Notes: generated from the letters alone by a model not told the origin. A stretch of 64,000 bases of DNA from Streptosporangium brasiliense (GCF_030811595.1 NZ_JAUSRB010000001.1:1901783-1965782), one strand, 5' to 3'; shown: positions 25,611 to 34,994, numbered from the stretch's first letter. Program-made: numbers and translations.

Positions 25611-28568
25611 GTGAGAACGTATTCGACGGACCCGGCCATCCTGCGCGACATCGTGACCGCCGAGCTCGGACGCGCCGGTGCGCAGGGCTGGTCGATCGCC
25701 GAGGACGCCCTCTGGTGCAAGGTCGCGCCGGACCCCTGCGCCCTCCCTGACCAGGGGTGGAAGCTGCACGTCTCGGCGACGATGCTCTCCGCCCCCGTGG
25801 TCCTCTCCCGTGTCTCGCGGGTGCTGGTCGAAGCCGGCTGCGCCTTCAAGTTCCCCGCCCGGCTGAGCGACTACTGGAAATTCCTCGAACCGCACTGCAG
25901 CCGTGCGCAGGCCGGGAAGTTCGTCACCGTCTATCCGCGCGACGACGCGGAATCGGTGCGCCTGGCCGCCGTTCTCGACGAGGCCACCCGGGGCCTTCCC
26001 GGGCCCGTGATCCTCTCCGACCGCCCTTACCGGCCGGGCGGGATCGTGCATTATCGCTACGGTGCTTTCGGTGGGCACCGGGTGCTCGGTAACGACGGTT
26101 TCTACGAGATCCGGCTGCGCTCGCCGGAGGGCCGGCTCGTCCTCGACGAGCGGCGGCCGCGTTTCTCCCCGCCGCCGTTCGCCACCTGCCCGTTCGACGA
26201 TCCCACGCCGGAGCGGCGCCCCGGGACGGCCGCGGTCATGCTGAACGGCCGCTTCGTCGTCCGCCGGGCCGTACGGCATGCCAACCGGGGCGGGGTGTAT
26301 CTCGCCGAGGACACCAAGACCGGGCGCGAGGTGGTCGTCAAGGAGGGCCGCCCGCACGCCTGCGCCGACCTGCGCGGCAAGGACGCCCGGGACCGGGTGG
26401 CGACGGAGCGTTCCTGCCTGGAGGCGCTCGCGGGGACCGGAGCGGTGCCCGCCGTGGTGGACTTCTTCGAGCAGGGCGGGCACGTCTTCCTCGTCGAGGA
26501 GTCCGTGCCGGGGATCACGCTGCAGCGCTGGTCCGACGGGAACGCCGGGCCGCTGGGCGACGACGGGTTCGGCAACGGGGCGGCGGACGTGCTGCCCGTC
26601 GTCGGGGGACTGGTCGGGCTGCTGAAGGCGGTGCACGGCCGCGGCCACGTGTTCGGGGACCTGTCGCCGGGCAACGTGATGCTGCTGCCCGACGGCGGAC
26701 TCCGGCTCATCGACCTGGAGCACGCGGCCGTGCCGGGCGCCACCGTCATGGTGGCCGGGACCCCGGGCTATCTCGCGCCGGAGCTGACCGATCACGTCGG
26801 GCAGCCCCGGCCCGCGCCGGACGGCAGCGCCGACCTCTACAGCCTCGGCGCGATGGTGTATTTCCTGGCGGTCGGCGCCCACCTGGACCCGCCGGGCCTC
26901 GGCCGGGTCGCGGCGGTGGCCGCCGCCAACCCCACGCTGGCCCTGCTGCGGCCGCTGGCGGAGGGGCTGCTGGCGGCGGAGCCGGAGCGGCGCTGGCCGC
27001 TGGAGCGGTGCGAGCGCTTCCTCGCCGCCCTCGCTTCCGAGCGGTCGGGTTCCGCGTCCGTCCCTGAGCAGGCCGTCGTTTCCGAGCGGTCGGGTTCCGC
27101 GTCCGTCCCTGAGCAGGCCGTCGTTTCCGAGCGGTCGGGTTCCGCGTCCGTCCCTGAGCAGGCCGTCGTTTCCGAGCGGTCGGGTTCCGCGTCCGTCCCT
27201 GAGCAGGCCGTCGTTTCCGAGCGGTCGGGTTCCGCGCCCGTCCCCGCGCGCTCCGGCCCCTCACGCGCCTCCGAACGCGCTTCCGAACGCGTCTCCGAAC
27301 GCGCCTCCGAGCAGGGCGCGGCCCGGCCGCCCAGCCGGATCGACCGGCTGATCGACGACGGGATCGCGCACCTGGTGGAGGCGGTGGACACGCGCGATGG
27401 CGGCCTGCTGTCGCAGCCGGACGCCTCCGGCGGGGCCGAGCCGGACCCGTGTTCGGTGCACGGCGGCGCGGCGGGCATCCTCGCCGTCCTGACGTCGGCC
27501 ATGCCCGCGCCGGAGGCGGCCGGCGCGGTCGCCGGGCTCTCCCACCGGCTGCTGCGGCGGCTGGAGGAGGAGGACGTCTGGCGGCCCGGCCTCTACTTCG
27601 GACGCTCCGGCGCGGTGTGGGCGCTGTACGACGCCGCGACGGCCCTCGGCGACGCCGGGCTGGCCCGGTCCACGGTGCGGATGGCGAGTCTGCTGCCGAC
27701 CGACCACCCCAGCCCGGACGTGACGCACGGGCTGGCCGGATGCGGCATGGCGGTCCTGCGCGTCGCGCTGCGATCGGGTGATCCGGCGCTGCGGGAACAG
27801 GCCGCCGAGACGTTCGAGAACCTGCACGGCGCCCGGTCGTACCTGGACGGGCACCCGCAGTGGCCGACGCCGGAGACGTTCGACTCCGGCCTCGCCGGAG
27901 CCAACCACTTCGGCTACGCCCACGGCATCGCCGGGATCGGGACCGCGCTGCTGCACGCCGGCCGGGCCCTGGACCGGCCCGACTGGACGGCGACCGCGCA
28001 CGAGATCGCCCGCGCCCTCTACGCGCACGCGGACGTCGACGGGGACACCGCCTGGTGGCCGACCTTACGCGGCGACCTGGAGACGGTCCGCCCACGCCGG
28101 CCGTACTGGTGCAACGGATCCTCCGGGATCGGCTCGTTCCTGGTGAGGCACTGGCAGGCCACCGGCGACCCGCTCGCCCTGGAGTTCGCGCGCGGGGCGG
28201 CGACGGCCGTGCACCGCACCCGGTGGCAGTCGGGCCCGGTGCCGTGCCACGGGCTGTCCGGCGACGGCGAGTTCCTGCTCGACATGGCCGACCTCACCGG
28301 TGAGGACCGCTACCACCGGTGGGCGCTGGACCTGGCCGCCTGCCTGGAGACCAGGGCGGTCGACCGGTCCGGCCGGCTGCTGGTCCCCGACCACGACGGC
28401 GGCTCGGCGCCGACCTTCCTCGGAGGTACGGCGGGCACCGTCGCCTTCCTCCTCCGGCTGCGCCACCGGCATCCCCGGCTGTGGATGCCCGGCGACGCCC
28501 CAATGCTCGCCGTCTGCGACGGGACGGCGATGAAGGAAAGAGCGGGCCGTAAAGAGGCGGCCCCGTGA
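25611..28568 (+). CDS. Class IV lanthipeptide synthetase (LanL type)
   Basis: A 985-residue three-domain enzyme. The lyase domain (about 1-205) has GWKLHVSATMLSAPVV and GKFVTVYP. The Ser/Thr kinase domain (about 213-475) has VVVKEG, FGDLSPGNVM and IDLEHA in place of DFG. The LanC-like cyclase (about 577-980) keeps all three zinc ligands: Cys834 in WCNG and Cys879-His880 in CHG. Complete ligands separate class IV LanL from class III LanKC. It phosphorylates and eliminates Ser/Thr in the precursor and closes thioether rings. The kinase-cyclase linker is four identical 15-residue repeats plus Ala-Ser-Glu-Arg units. Residue 819 is a rare TTA leucine codon, which suggests bldA-type control. The precursor follows 19 bases downstream. 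Confidence 0.93.
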   Translation: MRTYSTDPAILRDIVTAELGRAGAQGWSIAEDALWCKVAPDPCALPDQGWKLHVSATMLSAPVVLSRVSRVLVEAGCAFKFPARLSDYWKFLEPHCSRAQAGKFVTVYPRDDAESVRLAAVLDEATRGLPGPVILSDRPYRPGGIVHYRYGAFGGHRVLGNDGFYEIRLRSPEGRLVLDERRPRFSPPPFATCPFDDPTPERRPGTAAVMLNGRFVVRRAVRHANRGGVYLAEDTKTGREVVVKEGRPHACADLRGKDARDRVATERSCLEALAGTGAVPAVVDFFEQGGHVFLVEESVPGITLQRWSDGNAGPLGDDGFGNGAADVLPVVGGLVGLLKAVHGRGHVFGDLSPGNVMLLPDGGLRLIDLEHAAVPGATVMVAGTPGYLAPELTDHVGQPRPAPDGSADLYSLGAMVYFLAVGAHLDPPGLGRVAAVAAANPTLALLRPLAEGLLAAEPERRWPLERCERFLAALASERSGSASVPEQAVVSERSGSASVPEQAVVSERSGSASVPEQAVVSERSGSASVPEQAVVSERSGSAPVPARSGPSRASERASERVSERASEQGAARPPSRIDRLIDDGIAHLVEAVDTRDGGLLSQPDASGGAEPDPCSVHGGAAGILAVLTSAMPAPEAAGAVAGLSHRLLRRLEEEDVWRPGLYFGRSGAVWALYDAATALGDAGLARSTVRMASLLPTDHPSPDVTHGLAGCGMAVLRVALRSGDPALREQAAETFENLHGARSYLDGHPQWPTPETFDSGLAGANHFGYAHGIAGIGTALLHAGRALDRPDWTATAHEIARALYAHADVDGDTAWWPTLRGDLETVRPRRPYWCNGSSGIGSFLVRHWQATGDPLALEFARGAATAVHRTRWQSGPVPCHGLSGDGEFLLDMADLTGEDRYHRWALDLAACLETRAVDRSGRLLVPDHDGGSAPTFLGGTAGTVAFLLRLRHRHPRLWMPGDAPMLAVCDGTAMKERAGRKEAAP
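27039..27242 (+). repeat. 45-nt minisatellite within lanL linker
   Basis: Four identical 45-nt units (27039-27083, 27084-27128, 27129-27173, 27174-27218) and a partial fifth. Each encodes SGSASVPEQAVVSER in frame. The unit length is a multiple of three, so copy-number change would keep the reading frame. A second 12-nt repeat array encoding ASER/VSER follows at about 27265-27310. Confidence 0.95.
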
Positions 28569-28587
28569 TGCACAGGAGGGAAAGACC

Positions 28588-28698
28588 ATGTCCTTCGACG
28601 TTGAGGACCTGCAGGCTCTTCAGGAGATCGAGCCGGCCGCCACCGAGGCGCTCCGACTGACCCACTGCATCAAGCACTTCGGTTGCACCGACAACTGA
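28588..28698 (+). CDS. Lanthipeptide precursor peptide (LanA)
   Basis: A 36-residue peptide with a strong AGGAGGG site upstream. The acidic leader has DLQALQEIEP, resembling the Leu-Gln-x-Leu-(x)-Glu leader motif recognised by class III/IV synthetases. The core region ends LTHCIKHFGCTDN with Cys27 and Cys33 and candidate dehydratable Thr19, Thr25 and Thr34. Thr19-Cys27 and Thr25-Cys33 share the same i,i+8 spacing, so two overlapping rings are possible. It lies between the synthetase and exporter genes. The leader cleavage site and protease are not evident. Confidence 0.85.
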   Translation: MSFDVEDLQALQEIEPAATEALRLTHCIKHFGCTDN

Positions 28699-28720
28699 GG
28701 TGACCGGCGACTGACGTGAA

Positions 28721-28753
28721 GGCCCCGCCCGCCCGGAGACGGCGGGCGGGGCC
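28721..28753 (+). terminator. Attenuator-like hairpin after the precursor gene
   Basis: A 13-bp perfect stem, GGCCCCGCCCGCC / GGCGGGCGGGGCC, with loop CGGAGAC. It starts 23 bases past the precursor stop and ends 33 bases before the exporter gene. A partial terminator here would raise precursor mRNA over exporter mRNA, as in many lantibiotic operons. Confidence 0.75.
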
Positions 28754-28785
28754 TGTTCGATCACCAGGCAAGGACAGGTGCGGCC

Positions 28786-30597
28786 GTGCGCGATCGTCCC
28801 CCCTCCGCTCCGGAGACCTCTCCCGCCCCAGGGACCCGGCGCAGGGTCGTGCGGCTGTTCACCCCGTACAGAGCCGCGATCTGCGCCGTCGTCGTGCTCA
28901 TCGCGGCCTACTCCGCCCTGAACGCCGCCGTCCCGCTGCTGACCCGGGAGGTCTTCGACCGGGCGCTGTTCGGGCCGGGCGGCCCCGACCTGCCGCTGCT
29001 CGCCCTGATCGCCGGGCTGGCCGCGGCCGTCGCCTGCGCGGTGGGCGTGGTGGACCTCGGGCAGACGTGGCTGTCGGCCCGCGTCGCGCAGCGCGTGGTG
29101 CACGGGCTCCGCACGGAGATGTTCGGCCGCCTCCAGCGCATGCCGCTGTCCTTCTTCGCCACCGAGCGGGGCGGCGAGATCCAGTCGCGGCTGGCCGGCG
29201 ACACCGCGCAGATCGAGTACGCGGTCAAGGACACCCTGCCCGGCATGCTCTCCGGCGTCACCGGATCCGTGGTCGCGGCCGGGGCGATGGCCGCCCTGTC
29301 ACCGGCGCTCGCGGGCGTCGCCCTGGTCCTCGCACCGCTGGTCCTCCTGGTGGCCTCCCGGTCGGGGCGGGCGCTCGAGAACCTGTCGGCCGTCAGCCAG
29401 CGCGCCCGGGCGGAGCTGTCCTCCATCGTCGCCGAGCGCCTGTCCCTGGGCGGTGTCACCCTGGCCAGGGTCCACGGCAGGCGTGACGACGAGGCCGCCC
29501 GGTTCGCCGCGGAGAGCGAGCGGCTGGCGCGGCTCGGGGTGCGTGCCGGGATGGTGGCCCAGTGGGTGATGAGCGTGGGGCACGTCTTCTTCGTGCTGAC
29601 CCCCTACCTGGTGTTCGTGGCGGCCGGGCTGACCGACGGGATCACCCCGGGCACGCTGGCCGCCTTCACCGTGCTCCAGGCAAGGCTCTACCAGCCCCTG
29701 TGGCAGATCCTGCACGTCGTCACCGAGTTCCGCTCCGCCCTGGGCGCCTTCGAGCGGGTCTTCGACTACCTCGACCTCCGTCCCGAGCCCGAGCCCGAGC
29801 CGGAGCCGGAGCCTGAGCCCGAGCCGGAGCCCGGACCGGGTCCGCGGCGGAGCCCCGCCTCCGGCCCCGGCGCGCTCGCCGTCCGCGGGGCCGGTTTCCG
29901 CTACCCGGGCGCGGCCGAGGAGGACCGTCCCGCCCTGTACGGCGTGAGCCTCGGCATCCCCGCCGCCTCCGCCACGCTGGTCGTCGGCCCGAGCGGCTCG
30001 GGCAAGACGACGCTCGGCCACCTGATCGCCGGGCTGCACCCGCCCACCGAGGGCTCGGTGGCGATCGACGGCGAGGAGATCAGGGCGCCGCTGCCGGGGC
30101 GGATCTGCATCGCCACCCAGGACCCCTTCCTCCTGCAGGGGTCGGTCGCCGACAACCTCAGATACGCCGCTCCCGGCGCCACGATGGACGACCTCGTGCG
30201 CGTGTGCCGGATCACCCGGATCCACGAGCGGATCACCGCGCTCCCGGACGGCTACGACTCGCTCGTGGGCGAGCGGGGGGCGCTGCTGTCCGGCGGCGAG
30301 CGGCAGCGCGTCGCCCTGGCCCGCGCGCTCCTGGCCGACACGCCCGTGCTCGTGCTGGACGAGGCGACCTCCGCCCTCGACCCGCTGACCGAGTCGGAGG
30401 TCGTCGAGGCGGTGCTGGCCGAACGGGCGGGGCGGACCACCGTGATGATCACTCACAGGTTCGGCGTGCTCGAATCCTTCGACACCGTCGTGGCCCTGGA
30501 CGGCGGCCGGGTGGTGGAGCACGGCACCCGCCTGGACCTGCTCGGTGACCGGCGCGGGCTGTATTCGCGGATGGTCCGGGCCCAGACCGGCGCCTGA
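28786..30597 (+). CDS. ABC exporter of the lanthipeptide cluster (LanT-like, no peptidase domain)
   Basis: A 603-residue half-transporter. A six-helix membrane domain (about 25-320) is joined to an ATPase (about 365-600) with Walker A GPSGSGKT, Q-loop ATQDPF, signature LSGGERQR and Walker B VLVLDEAT. No C39 peptidase domain precedes the membrane domain, so leader removal must occur elsewhere. The inter-domain linker is a run of about nine Glu-Pro dipeptides at about 333-350. The GTG start follows AAGGACAGG. Its position downstream of the precursor and hairpin makes it the likely exporter of the lanthipeptide. Confidence 0.92.
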   Translation: MRDRPPSAPETSPAPGTRRRVVRLFTPYRAAICAVVVLIAAYSALNAAVPLLTREVFDRALFGPGGPDLPLLALIAGLAAAVACAVGVVDLGQTWLSARVAQRVVHGLRTEMFGRLQRMPLSFFATERGGEIQSRLAGDTAQIEYAVKDTLPGMLSGVTGSVVAAGAMAALSPALAGVALVLAPLVLLVASRSGRALENLSAVSQRARAELSSIVAERLSLGGVTLARVHGRRDDEAARFAAESERLARLGVRAGMVAQWVMSVGHVFFVLTPYLVFVAAGLTDGITPGTLAAFTVLQARLYQPLWQILHVVTEFRSALGAFERVFDYLDLRPEPEPEPEPEPEPEPEPGPGPRRSPASGPGALAVRGAGFRYPGAAEEDRPALYGVSLGIPAASATLVVGPSGSGKTTLGHLIAGLHPPTEGSVAIDGEEIRAPLPGRICIATQDPFLLQGSVADNLRYAAPGATMDDLVRVCRITRIHERITALPDGYDSLVGERGALLSGGERQRVALARALLADTPVLVLDEATSALDPLTESEVVEAVLAERAGRTTVMITHRFGVLESFDTVVALDGGRVVEHGTRLDLLGDRRGLYSRMVRAQTGA

Positions 30598-30690
30598 CCC
30601 GCCGGGGAGGCCACCCGGTCCGTCGCGGTGACCCGCCGGGGCCGGCCGCCGCCCGGCGTCCCCGGGTCCCGGCCAGGCGCTCCGGCGTCC

Positions 30691-31449
30691 CTAGACCCCG
30701 GAGGGCGTGCGGCTCACGGGCCATCCCTCGGCGCGCGCGAGTCCCGCGTACCGGGCGGCGTCACGGACCGCGGCGCCGCCCGGATCGTTGTTGAAGTACA
30801 CGTACACCTCGCAGCGCTCGTCCCACGTCCCGCCCAGCCGGCGCAGCCAGGAACGGAAGGCGCCGTCGCCGTAGGCCGGCCAGGGATCGGCGGCGCCCTC
30901 GTGGAAGCGCAGGTAACCCCAGTCGGCGGTCCGCCACAGCGGTGTCAGCGGGCGGCCGAGGCGGTCGGCCCAGCACAGGGCCGCGCCGTGCGCCGACAGC
31001 ACCTCGCGGACGGCCTCGCTCCACCAGGACGTGTGCCGCGGCTCGACGGCGACCCGCACGTGGGCGGGGAAGCAGTCCAGGCACGCGCCGAGCAGTCCGG
31101 GATCGGCCGTCAGCGTCGGCGGGAGCTGCAGCAGGACCGGCCCGAGCTTGGCCCCCAGGCCGCCGGCCGCCGCCATCAGGCGTCCGACCGGCTCCTCGGG
31201 ATCCCTCAGCCGTTTGACGTGAGTGAGGAAGCGGCTCGCCTTGACGGCCATGACGAACGTGTCAGGGGTGCGGTCCTTCCAGCTCTCGAAGGTCTGGCGG
31301 GCCGGCAGCCGGTAGAAGGTGTTGTTGTTCTCGACGGTCTCGAAGCTCTCGCCGTACCGCTCCAGCCACAGACGCTGGGGCACACCGGGTGGGTACAGCA
31401 CCCCGCGCCAGTCGGCGTACTGCCAGCCAGAGGTCCCCACCCGCATCAT
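30691..31449 (-). CDS. DUF72 family protein (YecE-like)
   Basis: A 252-residue TIM-barrel-like protein of DUF72. Family marks are VGTSGWQYADWRGVLYP at the N-terminus, FETVENNNTFYRLP, FVMAVKASRFLTH, LLQLPP and VAVEPRHTSWW. Function is not established; the fold suggests a phosphate- or metal-dependent barrel enzyme. Two adjacent ATGs start the gene and no strong ribosome site is seen. It is divergent from the ARMT1-like gene. Confidence 0.9.
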   Translation of the reverse strand: MMRVGTSGWQYADWRGVLYPPGVPQRLWLERYGESFETVENNNTFYRLPARQTFESWKDRTPDTFVMAVKASRFLTHVKRLRDPEEPVGRLMAAAGGLGAKLGPVLLQLPPTLTADPGLLGACLDCFPAHVRVAVEPRHTSWWSEAVREVLSAHGAALCWADRLGRPLTPLWRTADWGYLRFHEGAADPWPAYGDGAFRSWLRRLGGTWDERCEVYVYFNNDPGGAAVRDAARYAGLARAEGWPVSRTPSGV

Positions 31450-31551
31450 GCGGGTTCAGCCCCGTCGATCCCCGCCCTCTCCACGATCGAGTCCTGCCCG
31501 CCGCCGCGGGAGCCACACCGGCGGGGGCGGTGCCCGCCTCCGCCGCGGGGC

Positions 31552-31569
31552 GTCCGATACTACTCGGAC
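31552..31569. promoter_or_regulatory. Inverted repeat in the DUF72/ARMT1 divergent spacer
   Basis: GTCCGA-TACTAC-TCGGAC, a perfect 6-bp inverted repeat with a 6-base spacer, 50 bases before the ARMT1-like start. It is operator-like, with TACTAC also resembling a -10 element. The rest of 31450-31618 shows nothing else. Confidence 0.4.
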
Positions 31570-31618
31570 AGCCGGCTCGGGCGGCCGGCGCGACGGCGAG
31601 ACGGATCGGAGAGGGCAG

Positions 31619-32827
31619 ATGGCGGATGGCGACGCCGGGGGGCGGCCCGGAGAGGCCGCGGTGACCTCCGATCCGCCGGTGATCCGGAGCAACGTCCCCG
31701 GCTCCTTCCCCTGGGGGGTCATGCACGAGCGGCACCCCGCCCTGATCCGGCGGGTCGGCGAGGCCACGCCGTACGGTCCCGACCGGCGGCGGGCGCTCGA
31801 CCTGCTGCTCGCGGAGATCACCGACGGGGTGATCCGCCCGCTGGAGGGGCCCGTGCACGACCGTGAGCTCTGGCGGAGCTGGGACCGGGGCCACCTCGGG
31901 CGGCGGTGGGACGACGCGCCGTTCCTGTGGGCGGAGAGTTACTTCTACCGCAAGCTCCTGGCCGCGGTCGGATACTTCGACCCGGGGCCGTGGCGCGGCA
32001 TAGACCCCTTCGAGCCCTTCAAACAGGCCGAACTGCTGGGCAAGGGGGTCGACGAGGAGCTCCGCGCGCTCGGCGGACTGTCCAGTATGCCCGTCGAGGA
32101 GCAGGCGCGGACGCTGGTCCACCGGGCGCTCTGGGGCAACCAGGCCGATCTCGGCTTCCGGCTCTCCGCCGCAGGTGCGCAGGCCGGCGGCCAGGTGACG
32201 GGCCTGCTGGCCGACGACGGGGATCTCATCTGGCCGGCGGTGGACGGCCCGGGTCCCGCGCGGGTCTGCCTGGTGGCCGACAACGCCGGAGGCGAGCTGC
32301 TGCCGGACCTCGCCCTGATCGACCACCTGCTGCACACGCGAGCGGTGCGCGAGGTGTCCCTGCACGTGAAGCCCTCGCCGTACTACGTCTCCGACGCCGT
32401 GCCGGCGGACGTCGTCGCCTCCGTGCGGCGGCTGTCGGCCGCAGGTGGGGCGGCCGGCGAGGTGGGGGAGCGCCTGCGCGCGGCGATGAGCTCGGGACGG
32501 CTGGCCGTGCGGACGCACGCCTTCTCGTGCGCGCCCCTGCCGTACGACGAGATGCCCGGTGACCTGAGGGAGGAGTTCGCCTCCGCCACACTGACGATCA
32601 TGAAGGGTGACCTGAACTACCGGCGGCTCGTCGGCGACCGGGCGTGGGCCCCGACCACGCCGTTCGCCGAGACGGTCGGATACTTCCCCGGGCCCGTGGT
32701 GGCCCTGCGCACCCTGAAGTCCGACGTCGTGGTCGGCCTCGGCGCCGAGACGGTCGCGGCGCTGGAGGCGGACGGTCGCCCCTGGCGCACCAGCGGCACG
32801 CACGCCCTCATCCAGGCCAGACTGTAG
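31619..32827 (+). CDS. ARMT1-like damage-control phosphatase (DUF89)
   Basis: A 402-residue member of the DUF89/ARMT1 metal-dependent phosphatase family. The metal-site motif [12 protein letters not shown] and the downstream [10 protein letters not shown] and KPSPYYVSD are diagnostic. DUF89 proteins hydrolyse damaged or surplus sugar phosphates such as fructose-1-phosphate. The ATG at 31619 was chosen because residues before it lack similarity; GAGAGGGCAG lies just upstream. It is convergent with the GH15 gene, with only 64 bases between their stops. Confidence 0.9.
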   Translation: MADGDAGGRPGEAAVTSDPPVIRSNVPGSFPWGVMHERHPALIRRVGEATPYGPDRRRALDLLLAEITDGVIRPLEGPVHDRELWRSWDRGHLGRRWDDAPFLWAESYFYRKLLAAVGYFDPGPWRGIDPFEPFKQAELLGKGVDEELRALGGLSSMPVEEQARTLVHRALWGNQADLGFRLSAAGAQAGGQVTGLLADDGDLIWPAVDGPGPARVCLVADNAGGELLPDLALIDHLLHTRAVREVSLHVKPSPYYVSDAVPADVVASVRRLSAAGGAAGEVGERLRAAMSSGRLAVRTHAFSCAPLPYDEMPGDLREEFASATLTIMKGDLNYRRLVGDRAWAPTTPFAETVGYFPGPVVALRTLKSDVVVGLGAETVAALEADGRPWRTSGTHALIQARL

Positions 32828-32891
32828 CCGCCGGGCGAGGGCCGGGCCGGGGCGTGGCCGTGGCCGGACCGTCCGGGGGCGCGGCCGCGCG

Positions 32892-34763
32892 TCAGCCGAG
32901 GGCGCGGTCGAGGTTGAACGCGGCGCTGATCAGCGCGAGATGGGTGAACGCCTGCGGGAAGTTGCCGAGCTGCTCACCGGTCTGACCGATCTCCTCGGCG
33001 TACAGTCCGAGGTGGTTGGCGTAGGTGAGCATTTTCTCGAAGGCCAGCCGCGCCTCGTCGAGACGTCCGGCGCGGGTGAGCGCCTCGACGTACCAGAACG
33101 AGCAGATCGAGAACGTGCCGTCCTGGCCCCGTAGCCCGTCCGGGCTGGCCGCGGGGTCGTAGCGGTACACCAGCGAGTCGGACACCAGGTTCCGGCCGAG
33201 GGCGTCGAGCGTCGACAGCCATTTCGGATCGGTGGGAGAGACGAACTTGGCCAGCGGCATCATCAGGACGGAGGCGTCGAGGACGTCGTCGTCGAAGTGC
33301 TGGACGAACGCCCGCAGCCGGGACGACCAGCCGCGCCGCATGATCTGCCGGTAGATCGCGTCACGGGCCCGCTGCCAGCGGAGGGTGTCGGCGGGCAGCC
33401 CGCGGTGGCCGGCCATCCGCATGGCCCGCTCGATCGCCACCCAGCACATCAGCCGCGAGTAGACGAAGTCCTTGCGCCCGCCACGCGTCTCCCAGACGCC
33501 CTCGTCGGGCTGGTCCCAGTTGTCGCAGACCCAGTCCACCAGGGCGTGGATCTCCTCCCAGTGGTCGCTGGAGATCGGCTGGCCCATCTTGTCGTAGAGG
33601 TAGACGGAGTCGATGAGGGCCCCGTAGATGTCGAGCTGGAGCTGGTGGACGGCGCCGTTCCCGGTGCGCACCGGGGCCGATCCCCGGTAGCCCTCGAAGT
33701 GGGACAGCTCGACCTCGGGGAGTTCGGTGCGTCCGTCGAGGCCGTACATGATCTGCAACGGGCCCGACGGGTCGCTGTTCCTGCGGCTGACATGCTCGGA
33801 CAGGAAGCGCATGAACGCCGCCGCCTCTTCGCTGAAGCCCAGCCTGAGCAGGGCGTACACGCAGAACGCCGAGTCGCGGATCCAGACGTACCGGTAGTCC
33901 CAGTTGCGTTCCCCGCCGATCTGCTCGGGGAGGCTGGTCGTCGCCGCGGCCACGATCCCGCCGGTCGGGGCGTAGGTGAGCAGCTTCAGCGTCAGCGCCG
34001 AACGGTGCACCATCTCCCGCCACCGGCCGCGGTATCGCGACGCCGACAGCCAGCGCCGCCAGTACGCGACCGTGGCGGCGAACTCCTCCTCGGCCTCGGC
34101 CACCGGGCACGGCTGCGGCTCCACGCCGTCGCCGAGCCTGTCGAGGGCGAACACCGCGCATCCGCCCTCGTCGAGCTTGAACTCCGACCACACGTCCGGG
34201 CCGTCGGTCTCGACGGGCACGCTGGCGGACAGGGACAGCGACAGCGACGGCGACTCGAAGACCGCCCGTCCGTCCCGCAGGCTCAAGCCGTGCGACTGCC
34301 TGCCGTAGTCGAACCGGGGGGCCACCCGCGCCCGGAACGGCAGCGCCCCCCGCACGCACCTCACCCGCCTGATCAGCCGGTGCCGGCCCGTTTTCTCGGG
34401 GATCCCGGAGACCGGCATGAAGTCCTGGACCTCGCCCACCCCGTCGGGGGCGGAGAACCTGGTGATCAGGACGTTGGTGTCGGGGAAGTAGAACTGCCTG
34501 GTGCTCGCCGGCACGTCGGCGGTCAGTTCGAACGATCCGCCCCGGTCGGCGTCGAGGATCGAGGCGAACACGCTCGGCGAGTCGAAGCGCGGGCAGCAGT
34601 ACCAGCCGATCGTGCCGCCGGTGTCGACGAGCGCCACGCTGTGCAGGTCGCCGATCAGCCCGTGGTCGGCGATCGGCGGGTAACGGGGGACCCGCGCCGG
34701 GCCCGGCCGGTGCGCCGACCCCGCCGTCGTGTCAGCCCTCTCGCCGTCGCGGTCCCACCCCAC
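32892..34763 (-). CDS. Glycoside hydrolase family 15 (glucoamylase/trehalase-like)
   Basis: About 623 residues. The N-terminal beta-sandwich begins [26 protein letters not shown], typical of actinobacterial GH15. The (alpha/alpha)6 catalytic barrel contains [13 protein letters not shown], the general acid in DEGVWETRG and the base in YAEEIG. In mycobacteria and relatives such proteins are cytosolic trehalases; dextranase or glucoamylase activity is also possible. No signal peptide is seen. The frame opens at TTG 34841, inside a 27-nt tandem repeat, so the GTG at 34763 is preferred, although its AGGGA site is only 2-3 bases away. Confidence 0.88.
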   Translation of the reverse strand: MGWDRDGERADTTAGSAHRPGPARVPRYPPIADHGLIGDLHSVALVDTGGTIGWYCCPRFDSPSVFASILDADRGGSFELTADVPASTRQFYFPDTNVLITRFSAPDGVGEVQDFMPVSGIPEKTGRHRLIRRVRCVRGALPFRARVAPRFDYGRQSHGLSLRDGRAVFESPSLSLSLSASVPVETDGPDVWSEFKLDEGGCAVFALDRLGDGVEPQPCPVAEAEEEFAATVAYWRRWLSASRYRGRWREMVHRSALTLKLLTYAPTGGIVAAATTSLPEQIGGERNWDYRYVWIRDSAFCVYALLRLGFSEEAAAFMRFLSEHVSRRNSDPSGPLQIMYGLDGRTELPEVELSHFEGYRGSAPVRTGNGAVHQLQLDIYGALIDSVYLYDKMGQPISSDHWEEIHALVDWVCDNWDQPDEGVWETRGGRKDFVYSRLMCWVAIERAMRMAGHRGLPADTLRWQRARDAIYRQIMRRGWSSRLRAFVQHFDDDVLDASVLMMPLAKFVSPTDPKWLSTLDALGRNLVSDSLVYRYDPAASPDGLRGQDGTFSICSFWYVEALTRAGRLDEARLAFEKMLTYANHLGLYAEEIGQTGEQLGNFPQAFTHLALISAAFNLDRALG

Positions 34764-34807
34764 GTCCCTCAAGCTACGCGGCCCGGGTGCGCGCCGGGGT
34801 CTGTCCC

Positions 34808-34861
34808 GCGTCAAGGACCCGGCAGGTTTCGGATGCGTCAAGGGCCCGGCAGGTTTCGGAT
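34808..34861. repeat. 27-nt tandem duplication upstream of GH15
   Basis: Two copies (34808-34834 and 34835-34861) differ at one base. Each contains CAAGG(A/G)CCCGGCAGG. The element lies just upstream of the GH15 gene and overlaps the earliest possible start codon of that frame. Confidence 0.9.
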
Positions 34862-34994
34862 GGAGGGGGCACCGGGTGGCGCCGCCCGGCCGCGGGAGCA
34901 GGGCCGCGGCCGGGCGCCGCCCGCCTGCGCGGTATCAGGGGATCGGACTCGGCGTGTCAGGGGATCCGCGCTGGGAGCCCCGCCGCGGCGAGGC

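Noticed and set aside
25611..28568. Class III (LanKC/RamC) assignment for the synthetase
   Set aside because: The cyclase keeps the Cys, Cys and His zinc ligands that class III enzymes lack, so class IV fits better.
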